Shown: positions 52,294 to 60,297 of the stretch, piece by piece | Layout of the letters: each line of letters starts with the position of its first letter | Numbering within the stretch: the first letter of the stretch is position 1 | From: Clostridia bacterium | Lineage (GTDB): Bacteria; Bacillota; Clostridia; Christensenellales; Borkfalkiaceae | Direction: 5' to 3' | DNA length: 64,000 nt | Assembly (NCBI GenBank): GCA_017463425.1 | Contig: JAFTPE010000010.1 | Span: 1-64,000 of the forward strand | Made by a program: the position numbers and the translations under genes | The notes under the pieces: generated by a model | Database searches by the model: none | Told to the model about the DNA's origin: nothing | What the model saw: only the letters and a program-made list of their open reading frames with translations

Positions 52294-52548
52294 TTAGTAA
52301 ATATTTTCTAAAAACAGTTGGTCGTATTCTAACGATTCCACAAAATCCCGCGCAGGGAATTTTACGTGATTGAACTTCGCAAAATTAAAAATATGCGTTT
52401 TCGTCAATACGGGCGTGGGAATATCAAGCGCTTGACAAATCTCCGTCAAATACTCGAAAAAATGCGAATACGTCAATTTTTCGGGATTTTCGTAAACGTA
52501 TTGCTTTTTAATATGACCGTCCGTCATCAGCTTTGCCCAAATCCGCAT
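52294..52548 (-). CDS. Small protein of unknown function (84 aa)
   Basis: I start it at ATG 52548 because AGAGG lies 8 nt upstream and a promoter (TTTACT-N17-TATAAT) ends before longer in-frame starts. MRIWAKLMTDGHIKKQYVYE leads to YSHFFEYLTEICQALDIPTP and ILK-free KTHIFNFAKFNHVKF, then RDFVESLEYDQLFLENIY. I recall closely similar short Clostridia proteins without function. No TM, no cysteine pairs. Confidence 0.65.
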   Translation of the reverse strand: MRIWAKLMTDGHIKKQYVYENPEKLTYSHFFEYLTEICQALDIPTPVLTKTHIFNFAKFNHVKFPARDFVESLEYDQLFLENIY

Positions 52549-52769
52549 TATCTCCGCCTCTGAAAATAGATTTATACGCATTATTATACACGCTTTGCAA
52601 AAAAAAGTAAACCGTTTGCGCCTCAATTTATCATATTTTTCCTCGACGGCGAATAGAGTATTTTGTCCTTGTTTTTACGTCGGTTTCCGTTTTTACAAAA
52701 TTGGACAAAAACGTTAAACCTTCTACAAATTTTGTCAAGGGATTCGTGCTACAATCGGAGGTGAAAAAT

Positions 52770-53570
52770 ATGTTCGTCTGTTTTCGCGCAAAACGCTTTT
52801 TTTTCGGACTCTCGTTCGTCTGCGTTATGCTTGCGCTGTTCGTTTTTATGCTGTCCTCCATTTCCGTTGCAGTAGGCAAAAAAACCGAACAAAACGGCGA
52901 AACGACGGGGGCAGGTATGAGTTCAACCCGTTCGCTGCCTATTTATTCCGTCGATACCAAAGAGAAAAAAATTGCCATCAGTTTCGATTGCGCTTGGGGG
53001 GTGGACCATACCCAACAACTCTTAGACGTAATGGAACAAAACGACGTGCGTTGCACCTTTTTCGCCGTTCAATTTTGGGTGGAAAAATATCCCGAATACG
53101 TGGAAAAAATTGTCGAAGCGGGACATGAAATGGGTACGCACAGCCGCACCCATTCGTATATGAGCAAACTTACCGAAACGGAAATCAAAGACGAATTATC
53201 CACTTCACGCGCGGCAATCGAAAAAATCACGGGGAAAAAAGTAACGCTGTTTCGCCCGCCTTACGGCGATTACGACAATCTGTTGATTGACACCTGCAAT
53301 GAAATGGGTTTGTATCCCATTCAATGGGACGTGGATTCGTTAGATTGGAAAAATTTATCGGCAACGGAAATTGCAATGCGCGTGGTCAACGCCGCCAAAA
53401 ACGGCTCGATTATCCTTTGCCATAACAACGGTTTACACACCGCAGAATCTTTACCGATTATCTTTTCCACGCTGAAAAATCGCGGATTTGAATTTGTGCC
53501 TATCAGCGAATTGATTTATACGGAAAATTACACGATTGATTCGACGGGGAAACAAAAAGCAAATACGTAA
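52770..53570 (+). CDS. Sporulation-type polysaccharide deacetylase (PdaB-like)
   Basis: 266 aa; ATG 52770 has GGAGG 7 nt upstream. Cytoplasmic basic start, one TM (FFFGLSFVCVMLALFVFML), a short linker, then a NodB domain: AISFDCAWG (catalytic/metal Asp), THSRTHSYMSK (metal His), RPPYGDYDN, IQWDVDSLDW and ILCHNN. The F-D-C-A-W-G form of motif 1 is typical of sporulation PdaB/YlxY-type proteins. A dispersed-motif copy lies in the linker (TTGAGMSST). Confidence 0.88.
   Translation: MFVCFRAKRFFFGLSFVCVMLALFVFMLSSISVAVGKKTEQNGETTGAGMSSTRSLPIYSVDTKEKKIAISFDCAWGVDHTQQLLDVMEQNDVRCTFFAVQFWVEKYPEYVEKIVEAGHEMGTHSRTHSYMSKLTETEIKDELSTSRAAIEKITGKKVTLFRPPYGDYDNLLIDTCNEMGLYPIQWDVDSLDWKNLSATEIAMRVVNAAKNGSIILCHNNGLHTAESLPIIFSTLKNRGFEFVPISELIYTENYTIDSTGKQKANT
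52903..52926 (+). repeat. Dispersed GCAGGTATG motif inside the deacetylase gene
   Basis: CGACGGGGGCAGGTATGAGT then TCAA; identical over at least 20 nt to the ypeB copy and read in the same frame (T-G-A-G-M-S-S). Confidence 0.85.
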
Positions 53571-53614
53571 AAAAATAAAATATTACAATACATATCAAAC
53601 TTCGGAGGTTATCT

Positions 53615-54316
53615 ATGAACTACGTTACGGAAAAAAACAACAAAGTCTACGTTTTAGGCGAAATCGTCAGCGACGCCACGTTTTCACACGAGGTGTACGG
53701 CGAGGGATTTTACGAATTTTTCGTCCGCGTCATGCGCCTTTCAGGGCAAGCGGATATCTTACCCATTACCCTTTCAGAACGCCTAATTCAAGGCGGTATG
53801 CTGGGCAAAGGCAAAACCATTTGCGCGCTCGGTCAATTTCGCAGTTATAACAAAATCGAAAACGGAAAATCCCGTTTGATGCTGACGGTGTTCGTTCGCG
53901 AACTGTTGGACGAATTGCCCGATAAAAACCCCAACAGCATCCTGCTTAGCGGTTATATTTGCAAACCGCCCGTCTATCGCACGACTCCGTTCAATCGGGA
54001 AATTGCAGACGTATTGATTGCCGTCAATCGCGCGTACAACAAATCCGATTATATCCCCTGTATCGCTTGGGGCAGAAACGCGCGGTTTGTCAAAAATCTC
54101 GCCGTAGGGGACAGAATTGCCATTTCCGGCAGAATTCAGAGCCGTGAATATCAGAAAAAGCTGTCGGAAACGGAAATCCGCACTATGACAGCGTACGAAG
54201 TGTCCGTTTCAAAATTGGCGGCGTTCGACGCAGGCGAAGATTTTGATATCGACAGCGAATTCGATTTGTACACCCTGCAAAACAAACCTCTTGACAGCTT
54301 GGCGGCGGAATATTAA
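53615..54316 (+). CDS. Tandem OB-fold single-strand DNA-binding-like protein
   Basis: 233 aa. Two OB-type halves: residues 8-95 (KVYVLGEIVSDATFSHEVYG ... ICALGQFRSYNK) and 105-205 (ILLSGYICKPPVYRTTPFNR ... YIPCIAWGRNARFVKNLAVG, DRIAISGRIQSREY). The second half carries the SSB-like RxTPxNxE and C-I-A-W-G patterns. An acidic tail follows. Similar proteins are annotated as SSB/PriB-like in Clostridia; it is not the canonical ssb. GGAGG before ATG. Confidence 0.75.
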   Translation: MNYVTEKNNKVYVLGEIVSDATFSHEVYGEGFYEFFVRVMRLSGQADILPITLSERLIQGGMLGKGKTICALGQFRSYNKIENGKSRLMLTVFVRELLDELPDKNPNSILLSGYICKPPVYRTTPFNREIADVLIAVNRAYNKSDYIPCIAWGRNARFVKNLAVGDRIAISGRIQSREYQKKLSETEIRTMTAYEVSVSKLAAFDAGEDFDIDSEFDLYTLQNKPLDSLAAEY

Positions 54317-54336
54317 AATTGCAGATTGATTTTTGG

Positions 54337-54370
54337 TTGCGTTCCTTACCAACGGGAGCGCAATTTTTTT
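54337..54370 (+). terminator. Terminator of the OB-fold gene
   Basis: TTGCGTTCC/GGGAGCGCAA stem followed by seven T. Confidence 0.8.
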
Positions 54371-54382
54371 ACGCCGTGGCTG

Positions 54383-54411
54383 TTGACAAATAAACAAAAA
54401 AATGTTATGCT
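54383..54411 (+). promoter_or_regulatory. Promoter of the Cas4-like nuclease gene
   Basis: TTGACA (54383-54388), 17 nt, TATGCT (54406-54411). Confidence 0.7.
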
Positions 54412-54473
54412 GAATACACAGCGTTTTTCGTATCGTTACTAAAAAAACGCAAATACTACATTAGGAGTTTCCT

Positions 54474-55235
54474 ATGCCTATTTCCAAAACGGATTTTGTC
54501 CGTGGTTTACAATGTGAAAAAATGCTGTGGTTGGACGCGCATTGTCCCCACCTTCGGATCATTCCGCCCGAAGTGCAGGCTCGCCTTGATAAAGGCAACG
54601 AATTTGGGGACAAAGCAATGGGCATTTTTGGCGAGTTCGTCGAAACCACCTCTTTTAAAGAGGACGGACGATTGAACTATTCGGCAATGCTCGCAAAAAC
54701 CCAAGCGTTGTTAGCCTCTGGCGAAAACGTCATTTGCGAAGCCGCGTTTTCGTGGTACGGCAATTATTGCGCCGTTGATATTTTGAGAAAAGAGGGGGAC
54801 GGGTACGCGCTGTACGAAGTGAAAAATTCGCCGATTCCAGCCAAACAATTTATCGTGGATTTGGGGTTTCAACGCCTAATTTTAAGAAAATGCGGCGTGC
54901 CGTTAATCACTTCAAAATTGATCCTTTCCGACGAGATAACCGAGGAAAAAAACCCTTTGTCAAACTCTGCCGAAAATGAAAAACAAGTGGAGCAGGGTTG
55001 CGTTGAACGCATTGAAAAGGACGGAATCCGCTTTAAAATCGTAGACGTGGACAAGGCGGCAAAATTGATGGAACGAACGGTGGAAAAACATATTTTTGCG
55101 TTTGGGAAATTAAAACGCAAAGACGCGGCTTGTCCTATCGTCGGGGTCGGAGCGCATTGCGAAACCCCCTACCCTTGTTGGTATATACAACATTGCAAAG
55201 CGCAAATGCAAACAAATACATCAAACATTGAGTAA
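54474..55235 (+). CDS. Cas4/RecB-like PD-(D/E)XK nuclease, truncated relative to DUF2779 proteins
   Basis: 253 aa. KTDFVRGLQCEKMLWLDAHC at the N-terminus and GAHCETPYPCWYIQHC at the C-terminus place one plus three cysteines as in Cas4 4Fe-4S nucleases. ICEAAFSWYGNYCAVDILRK followed by ALYEVKNS supply the D...E-x-K active site. This N-terminal start is characteristic of long DUF2779 proteins (usually ~550-650 aa), but here the protein ends with the Fe-S cysteines. No CRISPR array or other cas gene is in the window. Likely a stand-alone DNA-processing nuclease. Confidence 0.75.
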   Translation: MPISKTDFVRGLQCEKMLWLDAHCPHLRIIPPEVQARLDKGNEFGDKAMGIFGEFVETTSFKEDGRLNYSAMLAKTQALLASGENVICEAAFSWYGNYCAVDILRKEGDGYALYEVKNSPIPAKQFIVDLGFQRLILRKCGVPLITSKLILSDEITEEKNPLSNSAENEKQVEQGCVERIEKDGIRFKIVDVDKAAKLMERTVEKHIFAFGKLKRKDAACPIVGVGAHCETPYPCWYIQHCKAQMQTNTSNIE

Positions 55236-55237
55236 AA

Positions 55238-55286
55238 CCCAAGCGTCGGTTGTTTAATAACGTGTAAAACTTTTTCTGCGCTTGGG
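55238..55286 (+). promoter_or_regulatory. Inverted repeat in the leader of the ECF sigma gene
   Basis: CCCAAGCG (55238-55245) and CGCTTGGG (55279-55286) are perfect 8-bp arms, 33 nt apart, ending directly before the AAGGAGG ribosome binding site. It could be an RNA hairpin modulating translation, or a terminator of the nuclease gene without T-run. Confidence 0.5.
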
Positions 55287-55298
55287 AAGGAGGCGGAT

Positions 55299-55904
55299 AT
55301 GCAAGACGACGGTATCGCGTTATATCGCCGTTTCCTAAGCGGCGACGAGGGGGGATTGGAACAACTGATTTCCCTTTATCAACGCGGCTTGCTCCGTTTC
55401 ATTTACGGGTACGTTCACGACGTTTTTTTAGCGGAAGATATTTTGACGGACGTGTTTTTCACCTTATATTATAAACGCCCGTTTAAAGAAACGGACAACG
55501 CCACGTTTAAAACGTATCTTTATAAAATTGCCCGAAACAAAGCCTTAAACGCCGTTAAAAAACGCAACCGAAGAAAGGAAATCTCGTTGGAAGCGTTGAC
55601 GGAAAAAGGCGAAAACGCCGCTATGGAACAAGAGGCGCAGGCAATTTTATACGGCGAATCGCCTACGCCGCACACCTCTTTGGAACAAACCGAACGCAAC
55701 GTAAAAATATACACGGCGTTAAAACGGCTTAGGGAAGAATACCGTGAAACGCTGATTTTGCGTTATTTTGACGATTTATCCCCTAAGCAAATTTCCAAAA
55801 TCACGGGCAGAAACATAAAACAGGTGTACAACCTGTTAACGCGAGGCAAAATCGCGCTCAAACAAGAATTGACAGCCGAGGGTATTTCTTATGAAGACAT
55901 CTAA
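55299..55904 (+). CDS. ECF-type sigma factor
   Basis: 201 aa sigma-70 family, group 4. Region 2 spans about 8-75 (LISLYQRGLLRFIYGYVHDV, then AEDILTDVFFTLYYKRP) and region 4 about 138-195 (LRFLREEYR-type helix ALKRLREEYRETLILRYFDD followed by PKQISKITGRNIKQVYNLL). The ~50-residue linker is rich in Lys/Glu. GGAAGGAGG precedes ATG. The downstream membrane gene overlaps by 14 nt, as for a cognate anti-sigma. Confidence 0.92.
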   Translation: MQDDGIALYRRFLSGDEGGLEQLISLYQRGLLRFIYGYVHDVFLAEDILTDVFFTLYYKRPFKETDNATFKTYLYKIARNKALNAVKKRNRRKEISLEALTEKGENAAMEQEAQAILYGESPTPHTSLEQTERNVKIYTALKRLREEYRETLILRYFDDLSPKQISKITGRNIKQVYNLLTRGKIALKQELTAEGISYEDI

Positions 55905-56202
55905 ACAATTATCACAGCAAGTAATGGAGAAAATTTCGCAACGGGAACACGCGCGGCGTACGTTGAAAGCGCGCGCGTTAAAAACCACCGCGCTTGCCGC
56001 CGTATGCGTCGTTTTGTTGCCTGTTTTTATATATGTTTCCGTTTCGGAAAAACAGACGAAAGACCTGCCTTTGTCTATGCCTTTGGAACAGGACGACAAC
56101 CGTCCTTTCGACGAAAACGACCCTACTGCCCCACAAATGCAAAGCCAACTTTACGATATAAATACAATTTTAATTGAACAAATGAGGATTATAAAATTAT
56201 GA
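55891..56202 (+). CDS. Short single-TM protein, candidate anti-sigma factor
   Basis: 103 aa. A ~45-residue basic cytoplasmic helix (SKQLSQQVMEKISQREHARR), one TM (TTALAAVCVVLLPVFIYVSV), and a ~45-residue extracellular acidic tail. Overlaps the ECF sigma gene by 14 nt and the next Xre gene by 4 nt (ATGA). Size and topology fit a minimal anti-sigma, but no zinc-binding anti-sigma motif (HxxxCxxC) is present, so the role is inferred from context only. Confidence 0.6.
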   Translation: MKTSKQLSQQVMEKISQREHARRTLKARALKTTALAAVCVVLLPVFIYVSVSEKQTKDLPLSMPLEQDDNRPFDENDPTAPQMQSQLYDINTILIEQMRIIKL

Positions 56203-56408
56203 AGATTTTCGGTGAACGAGTCAAAGAATGTTTGAAAGAAAAGAATATCACGCAAAAAGAATTTGCGCGCATCTTAAACGTGCAACCGTCTACTTTGTGC
56301 GAATGGCTGAGCGACCATAACGAACCGCCAATGCAAAGCATTGTGGAGATCGCCAAATTGTTAGACGTTTCCACCGATTATTTATTAGGTTTGAAAGAAT
56401 ACGATTGA
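56199..56408 (+). CDS. Xre-family HTH regulator in the sigma operon
   Basis: 69 aa; one Cro/CI HTH (ERVKECLKEKNITQKEFARI, recognition helix PSTLCEWLSDHNEPPM) and ending STDYLLGLKEYD, the usual end of a small Xre repressor. It starts inside the stop of the anti-sigma candidate (ATGA), with no independent ribosome binding site except AGGATTATAAA. Terminator follows at once. Confidence 0.85.
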   Translation: MKIFGERVKECLKEKNITQKEFARILNVQPSTLCEWLSDHNEPPMQSIVEIAKLLDVSTDYLLGLKEYD

Positions 56409-56414
56409 TTTTTG

Positions 56415-56438
56415 CCTCCCGTAAGGGAGGTTTTTTTA
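56415..56438 (+). terminator. Terminator of the sigma operon
   Basis: CCTCCC-GTAA-GGGAGG followed by eight T. Confidence 0.9.
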
Positions 56439-56514
56439 TACAACCGTTCTAAACGGCTCGTCCAACGCATACAATAGAACAGAGCTAAAAAAGCAAAGTG
56501 AAGGAGAATTGTTT

Positions 56515-57492
56515 ATGAACGAAGAAATCGAATATGCGGAAATGTTGGAAATTCCCGTTTCTACCGTTAACGTAGTGAAAAAACAACGCCGTCGCAAACA
56601 TAAAAATCCGACGGGCGAACTTCCAAACGCCTCGCGTGTGGCGGAGGCTTTGGCGCAACCCCCTTTAAAAGATTCGGTAATCGCGCAGGTAAATGACAAA
56701 CTCAGCGAAGATCCCCTTGCGCAAACGACGGAAATTACCGCTGACGCGGAATTGTTCGCCGAGGGCGCGAACAGCCAAGGCAGTATCGATTTTGATTCCG
56801 TTCCTGACCGAATTGACACCGTACGCCTGTATTCCCACGACACAAAACGTCGGTTTTGGCAACGCAAATCTGCGCCCACGCAAGATTTTGATTTTGAATC
56901 GGATTATGAAAACGAGGGGGGCAGGTATGCGTTCACGGATGAAATCCCCCCGTCAAAACCCGTTCGTATCGCGCTTGGAATCGAATTTGCGGCGGCTTGC
57001 GCGTTGTGCGGCGCAATCTTCTTAACCAACGTCTTTATGCCCTCTAGCGCCATCAATACGTTTTTCCGTTCGCTGACGGGCAATGCAACCGCCACGACGG
57101 ACAATCGGACGTACAGCGATTTTTCTCTTTCTGCGGTCATCAGCGATTTATCCGACGCGGAACTCACACTCTCGCCGACGGGAATCCTCTCGTTTACCGA
57201 CGAATGTTGCGTATATCCCGCAGCAGACGGAACGGTGAGTGAACTCGTTCAAAACGCCGACGGCACGTATCGCGTAAAAATTGCGTATTCCGAAAGTTTC
57301 ACCGGCGTAATCGGCGGATTGGATTACGTATATTATTCCGTGGGCGAAACGGTGAAAACCAACGTCCCGATTGGATATTCCGAGGGCGAAAACGAAGTGC
57401 AGGTAACCATGTATTCGGACGGCGAGTTGTTGAATTGTTTCCAACTGACGGACGAAAATTGCCTTGCGTGGATCGAACAAACAGAAGAATAA
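56515..57492 (+). CDS. spoIVFA: SpoIVFA-like regulator of the sporulation protease
   Basis: 325 aa from ATG 56515 (AAGGAG upstream). A ~140-residue cytoplasmic region rich in charged residues, one TM (IALGIEFAAACALCGAIFLT, about 150-170), and a C-terminal degenerate LytM/M23 domain (GTVSELVQNADGTYRVKIAY, FTGVIGGLDYVYYSVGE, KTNVPIGYSE) without the zinc ligands, as in SpoIVFA. It holds SpoIVFB inactive until forespore signals arrive. Identification leans on the adjacent M50 gene. A dispersed-motif copy (EGGRYAFT) lies just before the TM. Confidence 0.85.
   Translation: MNEEIEYAEMLEIPVSTVNVVKKQRRRKHKNPTGELPNASRVAEALAQPPLKDSVIAQVNDKLSEDPLAQTTEITADAELFAEGANSQGSIDFDSVPDRIDTVRLYSHDTKRRFWQRKSAPTQDFDFESDYENEGGRYAFTDEIPPSKPVRIALGIEFAAACALCGAIFLTNVFMPSSAINTFFRSLTGNATATTDNRTYSDFSLSAVISDLSDAELTLSPTGILSFTDECCVYPAADGTVSELVQNADGTYRVKIAYSESFTGVIGGLDYVYYSVGETVKTNVPIGYSEGENEVQVTMYSDGELLNCFQLTDENCLAWIEQTEE
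56914..56935 (+). repeat. Dispersed GCAGGTATGCGTT motif inside spoIVFA
   Basis: GAGGGGGGCAGGTATGCGTT then CA, in frame as E-G-G-R-Y-A-F, the same frame as in spoIIR. Confidence 0.8.
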
Positions 57493-57505
57493 AGGATTTC
57501 GACGG

Positions 57506-58519
57506 TTGTTTTCCTCTAAAAAAGAACGCGAGCGACAGACGAACGGCTGTCGCTCTTTGACTTCTCGAAAAACAAACGCGCCTTGCCAAAAAGACGAAAA
57601 AAATGGACTTTTTCGCCTACACCCGTTATTTATCGTCGTCGGAATTTGGTATTGTTGTAAAGGCGAACTGTTTTTATTTTTGCTCAGCGCGTTGGTCGCG
57701 CTCCAACACGAATGCGCCCACGCCTTTGCCAGCGCAAAATTGGGCTATAAACTGAATAAAATCGTACTGATGCCGTTCGGCGCGGTAATCGACGGAGATT
57801 TGCGTGGAATCTCGTTCAAAGACGAAATTTTCGTTGCGCTCTGCGGACCATTGTGCAACCTTATCACGGCAGGTTTTTTCGTGGCGCTGTGGTGGTTGAT
57901 GCCTACCGTGTACGCGTTCACGGACACCGCTTGCTATTCTTCGCTGACAATCGGACTCGTCAATTTTTTACCTGCCTATCCTTTGGACGGAGGCAGAATT
58001 TTACGTTGCGCCCTAGCGCGCGCTTTTTTAAAAACGCAACCTGAGGAAAACAAAGCCGTTAAAAAAGCAGAAACGCTCTGTCGAATCATCACGTTGCTGT
58101 TCGCCGCCCTTTTTTTGTTGGTTTTCGTTTTGCAATGTATCAAAAAAATGCCAAATTTCACCCTATTGGCGTTCGGTACATTTTTATTGATTGGGGCGTT
58201 AGGCAACCCTGAAAAAAATGCAGTATACGACAAAATGGATTTCTCTGCGCCGCCCACCTTAAAACGAGGGGTAGAAATTCGCCGCGTCGCCGTCGCCACG
58301 GATTGCCCTATAAAAGACGTCCTCCGCTTTGTTTCCAGAGGCACTTATTTGGTTTTGGAAGTGTACGACGAAAACGAACGGTTGCTGTTTACCTTGTCGC
58401 AAAATAAACTGTCGCAACTTTTCCTTTTCGCAAAAACACCTTATGAAACCTTAGGAACGTTGTATGCGGAACAGGTAAAAATTTTAAAAACAGACGAAAA
58501 ATCAATCAAAAAACCGTAA
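57506..58519 (+). CDS. spoIVFB: SpoIVFB-like site-2 metalloprotease
   Basis: Intramembrane M50 protease that processes pro-sigma-K. I place the start at TTG 57506 (AAAGGA 9 nt upstream, 13 nt after spoIVFA); an in-frame TTG at 57464 overlaps spoIVFA. About 337 aa. Zinc motif ALQHECAHAFAS (HExxH) and the distal NFLPAYPLDGGRIL supplying Asp; six hydrophobic segments. The C-terminal ~100 residues form a CBS-like cytosolic domain (VAVATDCPIKDVLRFVSR), as in SpoIVFB, where it binds ATP. Confidence 0.93.
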   Translation: MFSSKKERERQTNGCRSLTSRKTNAPCQKDEKNGLFRLHPLFIVVGIWYCCKGELFLFLLSALVALQHECAHAFASAKLGYKLNKIVLMPFGAVIDGDLRGISFKDEIFVALCGPLCNLITAGFFVALWWLMPTVYAFTDTACYSSLTIGLVNFLPAYPLDGGRILRCALARAFLKTQPEENKAVKKAETLCRIITLLFAALFLLVFVLQCIKKMPNFTLLAFGTFLLIGALGNPEKNAVYDKMDFSAPPTLKRGVEIRRVAVATDCPIKDVLRFVSRGTYLVLEVYDENERLLFTLSQNKLSQLFLFAKTPYETLGTLYAEQVKILKTDEKSIKKP

Positions 58520-58565
58520 AAATACCCAAAAAACGTATAACATCACGTAAAATTAGTAAAATTTG

Positions 58566-58594
58566 TTGCCAAATTTACGTTGGTGTGTTATACT
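58566..58594 (+). promoter_or_regulatory. rng promoter
   Basis: TTGCCA (58566-58571), 17 nt, TATACT (58589-58594). So the start codon must lie after about 58600. Confidence 0.7.
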
Positions 58595-58625
58595 GTTTAA
58601 GAACGAATTACAACGGAGCGCCGCA

Positions 58626-60194
58626 ATGCACCATCTGCGACGAAACATGTTACACAATAAAAAAACGGGACGTATGCAGATGAAAAAAGAGTGCAAAAAG
58701 GAATGGTTTTTAGACCGTTATTGCGGTCAACAGTTTGCCGTGCTGAAAGAGGACAATAAATTGACGGAACTTTCCGTCGAATCCGAACCTCGCACGGAAA
58801 TCGTGGGAAATATTTATAAAGGCAAAGTAACCAACGTATTGTCGGGTATGAATGCCGCATTTATCAACTGCGGACTTAGCAGAAATTGTTATTTGTCTAT
58901 GGACGAAACGTACACCGATTACACAAAATACGACGGTACTATGGGCGAACCGCTCAGTCTTGGTCATATCAAAGAGGGCGACGAAATTATCGTGCAGGTT
59001 ACCAAACCCGCGCGTGGCACGAAAGGCGCAAAGGTCAGTACGCATTTGTCTTTTGTCGGCAATCGTATCATCTACTTGCCCAATACTGATTTTTTAGGAA
59101 TTTCCCGAAAAATTACAGACGAAACCGTTCGCGCCGACCTGCTTGCGAGGGCGGAAAAAATGCGCGATTCTAAAAACGAGGGGTTTATCGTCCGTACCTT
59201 AGCCACTTTGGCAACGCAAAAACAACTCAAATCGGAAACGGCGTATTTGAAAAAATTGTATCGCGAAATGCAAAAAACGGCGAAAAACGCGCCCGTTGGA
59301 ACGCTTTTATACGAAGATGAAGATTTGCCTATGCGTGTTATGCGCGATAGTTTGGGCGAGGATATCGAGGCGATTCACGTCGGCGACGAAACGCTGTATC
59401 AACGTTTATTGCGCCTCATTCGACTTCGCGGAAATATCCCCGAACGCAAACTGTTGCTGTATAAAGGCGAACGGGAAATGATGACGGAATACGGCATAAC
59501 GCCGCTTATTTATGACGCAGCGCGCCCGACGGTAGCCTTGGAAAGCGGCGGTTATCTCGTCATTGAACATACGGAAGCAATGACGGTGGTGGACGTCAAT
59601 TCGGGCAGTTACGTAGGCGAAACTAATTTGGAAGAAACGGTGTTTGCCGTCAATTTGGAGGCGGCGCGAGAAGTTGCCAGACAAGTGCGATTGAGAAATA
59701 TAGGCGGTATCGTCGTCGTCGATTTTATCGATATGCTCGACGAAACCCACCGCCAAGCGGTTACGGAAGAATTAAAATCGCGCCTTGCCTTAGACAAGGC
59801 AAAATGCAACGTATTGCCCATGAGCGAACTTTGCCTTTCTCAATTTACCCGCAAACGGGTGGGCAGCGACGTGTTGTCTTGTTTGGTAAAGCCTTGTTCG
59901 TCCTGTCTTGGCAGAGGACACGTACACGACGATATTTTCGTAATCATTCGACTTCGCGCGGCAATTTTGGATTGTTTTGCCGACGGGTATACCTCCGCCA
60001 TTGTCGAATTGAACGAACGTATTATGCAACGGATTTTACACGAAGGCTTGTTTGCAATTGAATTGAAAGAACGTTGGAAAGACAAACGCGTGTATTTCGT
60101 GCCGCACAAGACGTATAAAGAAGACCATTTCTCCGTTCGCGGCGACAACGCAACCGTGCTTTCTCTGCCCGATAACGCCCAAATTTTATATTGA
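58626..60194 (+). CDS. rng: Ribonuclease E/G
   Basis: Endoribonuclease for single-stranded A/U-rich RNA and rRNA/tRNA maturation. ATG 58626 has GGAG at 7-nt spacing and lies after the promoter; 58680 (MKKECKKEWF) is an alternative. S1 domain GNIYKGKVTNVLSGMNAAFI, then the DNase I-like catalytic domain with VVDVNSGSYVG and GGIVVVDFIDM (metal-binding Asp residues), and the zinc link CSSCLGRG. About 520 aa, RNase G-like in length with no degradosome scaffold. In Firmicutes the gene usually sits between spoIVFAB and rplU; here rplU is missing. Confidence 0.95.
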   Translation: MHHLRRNMLHNKKTGRMQMKKECKKEWFLDRYCGQQFAVLKEDNKLTELSVESEPRTEIVGNIYKGKVTNVLSGMNAAFINCGLSRNCYLSMDETYTDYTKYDGTMGEPLSLGHIKEGDEIIVQVTKPARGTKGAKVSTHLSFVGNRIIYLPNTDFLGISRKITDETVRADLLARAEKMRDSKNEGFIVRTLATLATQKQLKSETAYLKKLYREMQKTAKNAPVGTLLYEDEDLPMRVMRDSLGEDIEAIHVGDETLYQRLLRLIRLRGNIPERKLLLYKGEREMMTEYGITPLIYDAARPTVALESGGYLVIEHTEAMTVVDVNSGSYVGETNLEETVFAVNLEAAREVARQVRLRNIGGIVVVDFIDMLDETHRQAVTEELKSRLALDKAKCNVLPMSELCLSQFTRKRVGSDVLSCLVKPCSSCLGRGHVHDDIFVIIRLRAAILDCFADGYTSAIVELNERIMQRILHEGLFAIELKERWKDKRVYFVPHKTYKEDHFSVRGDNATVLSLPDNAQILY

Positions 60195-60208
60195 TTTATA
60201 AAAAACGA

Positions 60209-60258
60209 CGCACCCATGTACAAAACGAATCCGTTCGTACACGGGTGCTTTATTTTAT
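60209..60258 (+). terminator. rng terminator
   Basis: CACCCATGTAC/GTACACGGGTG stem with CTTTATTTTAT. Shares TCGTACACGGGTGCTTTATT with the DeoR terminator at 44206. Confidence 0.85.
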
Positions 60259-60269
60259 CATTTTTTCCT

Positions 60270-60293
60270 TTCAACGCAGACCTGGTGTCTGCA
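60270..60293 (-). repeat. Dispersed motif, palindromic variant
   Basis: Minus strand AAATGCAGACACCAGGTCTG then CGTTGAAAG. GCAGAC and GTCTGC form the palindrome while CCAGG and GCGTTGAA are kept. Confidence 0.7.
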
Positions 60294-60297
60294 TTTT

